The notes under the pieces were generated by a model. The model was not told the origin of the DNA and did not search any database. It worked only from the letters and a program-made list of their open reading frames with translations. This document shows, piece by piece, positions 61,277 through 64,000 of a stretch of DNA of 64,000 nucleotides (the stretch's first letter is position 1; every line of letters begins with the position of its first letter). The stretch comes from Vreelandella jeotgali Hwa. Lineage in GTDB: Bacteria > Pseudomonadota > Gammaproteobacteria > Pseudomonadales > Halomonadaceae. The DNA is taken from positions 124,001 to 188,000 of the forward strand of contig NZ_AMQY01000014.1 in the NCBI RefSeq assembly GCF_000334215.1, given 5' to 3'. A program made the position numbers and the translations under genes.

Positions 61277-62935
61277 TCAGGCGCTTTCCGCCACGTAATA
61301 GGGCACGTCGGCGCGCGGCAGGGGCTCGCGGCCGCGAATCCGGTCGGCCATTTTCTCCGCGAGCATGATCGTCGGCGCGTTGAGGTTGCCGGCGGGAATC
61401 AGCGGGAACAGCGAGGCGTCCACCACGCGCAGCGCTTCCACCCCGTGCACTCGTCCTTCGCCGTCGGTGACCGCCAGGTCGTCTTCGCCCATGCGGCAGG
61501 TACCGCAGGGGTGGTAGGCGGTTTCGGCGTTGTTGCGGATGAAGGTATCCAGCTCGGCATCGCTTTGGGCATCGCGGCCCGGGGCAATTTCCCGACCCCG
61601 GTAGGCGTCAAACGCCGGCTGGTCGATGATGTCGCGCGTCAGCCGGATGCCGTCGCGGAATTCCTGCCAGTCCTTTTCGGTGGCCATGTAGTTGAACAGG
61701 ATGCTGGGCGCGACGCTTGGATCCTTCGACGTCAGCTGTACCCGGCCGCGGCTTTCCGAACGCATGGAGCCGACATGGGCCTGAAAGCCGTGGGCCTGCA
61801 CCGCGCTCTTGCCGTTGTAGCTGATGGCGATGGGCAGAAAGTGGTACTGCAGATTGGGCCAGGCTTCCGCGTCGTTCGAGCGAATAAAGGCGCAGGCCTC
61901 GAACTGGTTGCTGGCACCGACACCGGTGCCGCCGAACAGCCACTGGGCGCCGATTTTGGGCTGGTTATACCACTTGAGCGCGGGGTAGAGCGAAATCGGT
62001 TCCTTGCACTCGTACTGCAGGTACATTTCCAGGTGATCCTGGAGGTTTTCGCCCACGCCGGGCAGCGTGTGAACCGGCGTGATGCCCAGACGTTCAAGCA
62101 GGTTGGCATCGCCTACGCCGGAGCGTTGCAGAATCTGCGGCGAGGCAATGGCGCCGGCGCACAGCAGCACCTCGCGCCGGGCGTGTGCCGTCCGCGGCTG
62201 GCCCTTGCGCGAGTAGCGCACGCCGGTGGCGCACTTGCCGTCAAACTCGATAACGTCGGTCAGCGCGTGGGTTTCCACGGTCAGGTTGTCGCGCTGTTTG
62301 GCGGTATCGAGATAGCCCCGGGCGGTGGAGGCACGCCGGCCGTTGGGAGTGACGAAGCGGTCCATGGGGCCAAAGCCTTCCTGACGATAGCCGTTGACGT
62401 CCTCGGTTTCGGCGTAGCCCGCCTGCACGCCGGCGTCGATGAAGGTGCGGTACAGCGGGTTGTTGCCCGGTTTGGGCGTAGCCACATCCACCGGCCCGTC
62501 GCCGCCGTGGTAGTCGTTGGCGCCGACGTCCCGACGTTCGGCCTTTTTGAAGTAGGGCAGGCAGCTGGGGTAGTCCCAATCTTCCAGCCCCGGATTTTGC
62601 GCCCAGCCGTCGTAGTCGAGAGCATTGCCGCGGATGTAGCACATGCCGTTGATCAGCGATGAGCCGCCGAGGCCCTTGCCGCGTCCGCATTCCATGCGCC
62701 GGCCGCCCATGTGCGGCTCCGGGTCGGTATGAAAGGCCCAGTTGTTGCGCGTGCCCTGCAGCGGATAGGCCAGCGCGGCGGGCATCTGGGTGCGAAAATC
62801 CAGGCGATAATCGGGGCCGCCGGCTTCGAGCAGCAGGATGCTGACGTCGCTGTCTTCGGTCAGGCGGGTGGCCAGCACATTGCCGGCAGAGCCGGCACCG
62901 ATGATGATGTAGTCGAATTCGCGGGTCCGGGACAT
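61277..62935 (-). CDS. betA: Choline dehydrogenase BetA
   Basis: FAD enzyme of the GMC family oxidising choline to betaine aldehyde at the membrane. The 552-residue protein has the FAD-binding [13 protein letters not shown] at the N-terminus, the GMC signature [20 protein letters not shown] near 84-103 and the C-terminal catalytic region [10 protein letters not shown] near 472. It is followed upstream on the same strand by betB, 97 bp away, giving the standard betBA order. Confidence 0.95.
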   Translation of the reverse strand: MSRTREFDYIIIGAGSAGNVLATRLTEDSDVSILLLEAGGPDYRLDFRTQMPAALAYPLQGTRNNWAFHTDPEPHMGGRRMECGRGKGLGGSSLINGMCYIRGNALDYDGWAQNPGLEDWDYPSCLPYFKKAERRDVGANDYHGGDGPVDVATPKPGNNPLYRTFIDAGVQAGYAETEDVNGYRQEGFGPMDRFVTPNGRRASTARGYLDTAKQRDNLTVETHALTDVIEFDGKCATGVRYSRKGQPRTAHARREVLLCAGAIASPQILQRSGVGDANLLERLGITPVHTLPGVGENLQDHLEMYLQYECKEPISLYPALKWYNQPKIGAQWLFGGTGVGASNQFEACAFIRSNDAEAWPNLQYHFLPIAISYNGKSAVQAHGFQAHVGSMRSESRGRVQLTSKDPSVAPSILFNYMATEKDWQEFRDGIRLTRDIIDQPAFDAYRGREIAPGRDAQSDAELDTFIRNNAETAYHPCGTCRMGEDDLAVTDGEGRVHGVEALRVVDASLFPLIPAGNLNAPTIMLAEKMADRIRGREPLPRADVPYYVAESA

Positions 62936-63032
62936 GGAGCTCTCCTTGGAGCCCCCGCCGCTGGGGCAGGGGCCGTAGCCGGGTCAGGTCATGTTGATGC
63001 AGGTCATGTGGTGTGGGGTCAATACAGGCGCG

Positions 63033-64000
63033 TTAAAACGCGGACTCAAACGGGCCCATTTCCACCTGGACGGATTTGGTCCGGGTGTAGTGGTCCAGGG
63101 CTTCCAGGCCGTTTTCCCGCCCGATGCCGGACTGCTTATAGCCGCCGACCGGCATCTCGGCCGGGGAGTCGCCCCAGGTGTTGATCCAGCAGATGCCCGC
63201 TTCGAGCCGGTGGATGACGCGGTGGGCACGGTTCAGGCTTTCGCTGAATACCCCGGCGGCGAGGCCGTAGTCGGTGGCGTTGGCGCGCCGGATGGCTTCG
63301 TCTTCATCGCTGAAGGTCAGCAGCGACATCACCGGGCCGAAAATTTCCTCGCGGACGATGCGCATATCGTCGCGGCAGTCGGCGAAAATGGTCGGCGCCG
63401 CCCAGGCACCCTGCGCGAAGGCGCCATGAGTAAACGCCGCGTCGTCGCCGGTCAGCACGCGGGCACCTTCTTCCCTGCCCAGGGCGATATAGTCCAGTAC
63501 CTTTTGCTGATGCTCAAAGCTCACCAGGGGGCCGAAGTTGACCTCGGGATCGAGGGGGTCGCCGGCACGGATACGCGCCACGCGGGCCAACAGCTTCTCT
63601 TCAAAGGCCTCGTTGATCGACTCCTCGACCAGAACCCGGGTGCCGTTGGTGCAGACCTGACCGCTGGAATAGAAGTTGGCCATCATCGCCGCATCGGCCG
63701 CGCGGTCCAGGTCGGCATCGGCAAACACCAGCATGGGCGATTTGCCGCCGAGCTCCATGGTGACGTCCTTCAGCGTCGAGCCGCCGGCGGTTGCCATGAC
63801 CTGGCGGCCGGTGCCGGCTTCGCCGGTGAAGGTGATCTTGGCGATATCCGGGTGCCGGGTGAGCATTTCACCCACGCGGCCATCGCCCTGCACCACGTTG
63901 AACACGCCGTCGGGCAGGCCGGCTTCGGTGAAGATATCGGCCAGTTTCATTGCCGTCAGCGGGGTTACCTCGCTGGGCTTGAACACCACGGCGTTGCCTG
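63033..64000 (-). CDS. betB: Betaine-aldehyde dehydrogenase BetB (5' end outside window)
   Basis: NAD-dependent dehydrogenase making glycine betaine, an osmoprotectant, from betaine aldehyde. Only the C-terminal about 320 residues are inside the window. They include the conserved Glu in [11 protein letters not shown], the catalytic Cys in [12 protein letters not shown], and the C-terminal [26 protein letters not shown] block. The gene runs on past base 64000, where the N-terminal NAD domain and, in other species, betI would lie. Confidence 0.94.
   Translation of the reverse strand, partial: GNAVVFKPSEVTPLTAMKLADIFTEAGLPDGVFNVVQGDGRVGEMLTRHPDIAKITFTGEAGTGRQVMATAGGSTLKDVTMELGGKSPMLVFADADLDRAADAAMMANFYSSGQVCTNGTRVLVEESINEAFEEKLLARVARIRAGDPLDPEVNFGPLVSFEHQQKVLDYIALGREEGARVLTGDDAAFTHGAFAQGAWAAPTIFADCRDDMRIVREEIFGPVMSLLTFSDEDEAIRRANATDYGLAAGVFSESLNRAHRVIHRLEAGICWINTWGDSPAEMPVGGYKQSGIGRENGLEALDHYTRTKSVQVEMGPFESAF

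Overview
The window is chromosomal core DNA from a moderately halophilic, GC-rich gammaproteobacterium, most probably a member of the Halomonadaceae (Halomonas or Chromohalobacter type). The evidence is a sodium-pumping NADH:quinone reductase operon, choline-to-betaine genes (betA, betB), strongly acidic linkers and tails in several proteins, and gene orders typical of the Pseudomonas/Halomonas branch (rlpA-dacA-ybeD-lipB/lipA, mfd/gap next to nqr, leuS-lptE-holA with divergent ybeL, leuCDB-asd-fimV-truA-trpFBA-accD-folC-SPOR-cvpA-purF-metZ). No rRNA, tRNA, CRISPR array, prophage or intact insertion sequence was seen. I did no database search.

Layout. 1-4.5 kb: cell-wall and lipoate genes (rlpA, dacA, ybeD, lipB, and lipA convergent). 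4.9-9.6 kb: topA, an unrecognised helical protein, an L,D-transpeptidase and a small Lpp-like lipoprotein. 9.6-14.9 kb: mfd and, divergently, a long-form GAPDH. 15.1-21.7 kb: nqrABCDEF and the maturation factor nqrM, without apbE. 21.8-25.2 kb (minus strand): a PA2778/PA2779-type peptidase pair, holA and lptE, followed by leuS to 27.8 kb. 28-34 kb: ybeL, an unassigned permease, a zinc-ribbon/TM2 protein, a methyltransferase, a dicarboxylate/amino-acid symporter and a LysR regulator. 34.1-51.6 kb: a long plus-strand run of amino-acid, tRNA-modification, fatty-acid, folate and purine genes. 51.7-54.3 kb: cytochrome b561, YceI and a MATE exporter. 54.5-58.4 kb: an aromatic/aspartate aminotransferase, SUMT and a large acidic coiled-coil membrane protein. 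58.6-64 kb (minus strand): fadE, betA and the 3' part of betB.

How genes work together. LeuCDB, Asd, TrpFBA and MetZ cover Leu, Asp-family, Trp and Met synthesis. NqrA-F plus NqrM build a Na+ pump suited to salty habitats, and BetA/BetB make the compatible solute glycine betaine. The L,D-transpeptidase next to a Lys-ending Lpp-like lipoprotein looks like an enzyme/substrate pair for anchoring the outer membrane to peptidoglycan.

The most unusual feature is not a gene. About ten intergenic leaders carry short, degenerate tandem repeats with periods of about 12-20 bp (26 bp in one case), each unrelated in sequence, usually just upstream of the ribosome-binding site. The clearest is a six-copy AGTAC array with 12-13 bp spacing before the lipoprotein gene. 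Similar 12- and 15-bp arrays occur inside coding linkers (FimV, the C39-like peptidase). This looks like a local duplication process acting on leaders and linkers, possibly with regulatory effect, and is the best candidate here for something not yet described.
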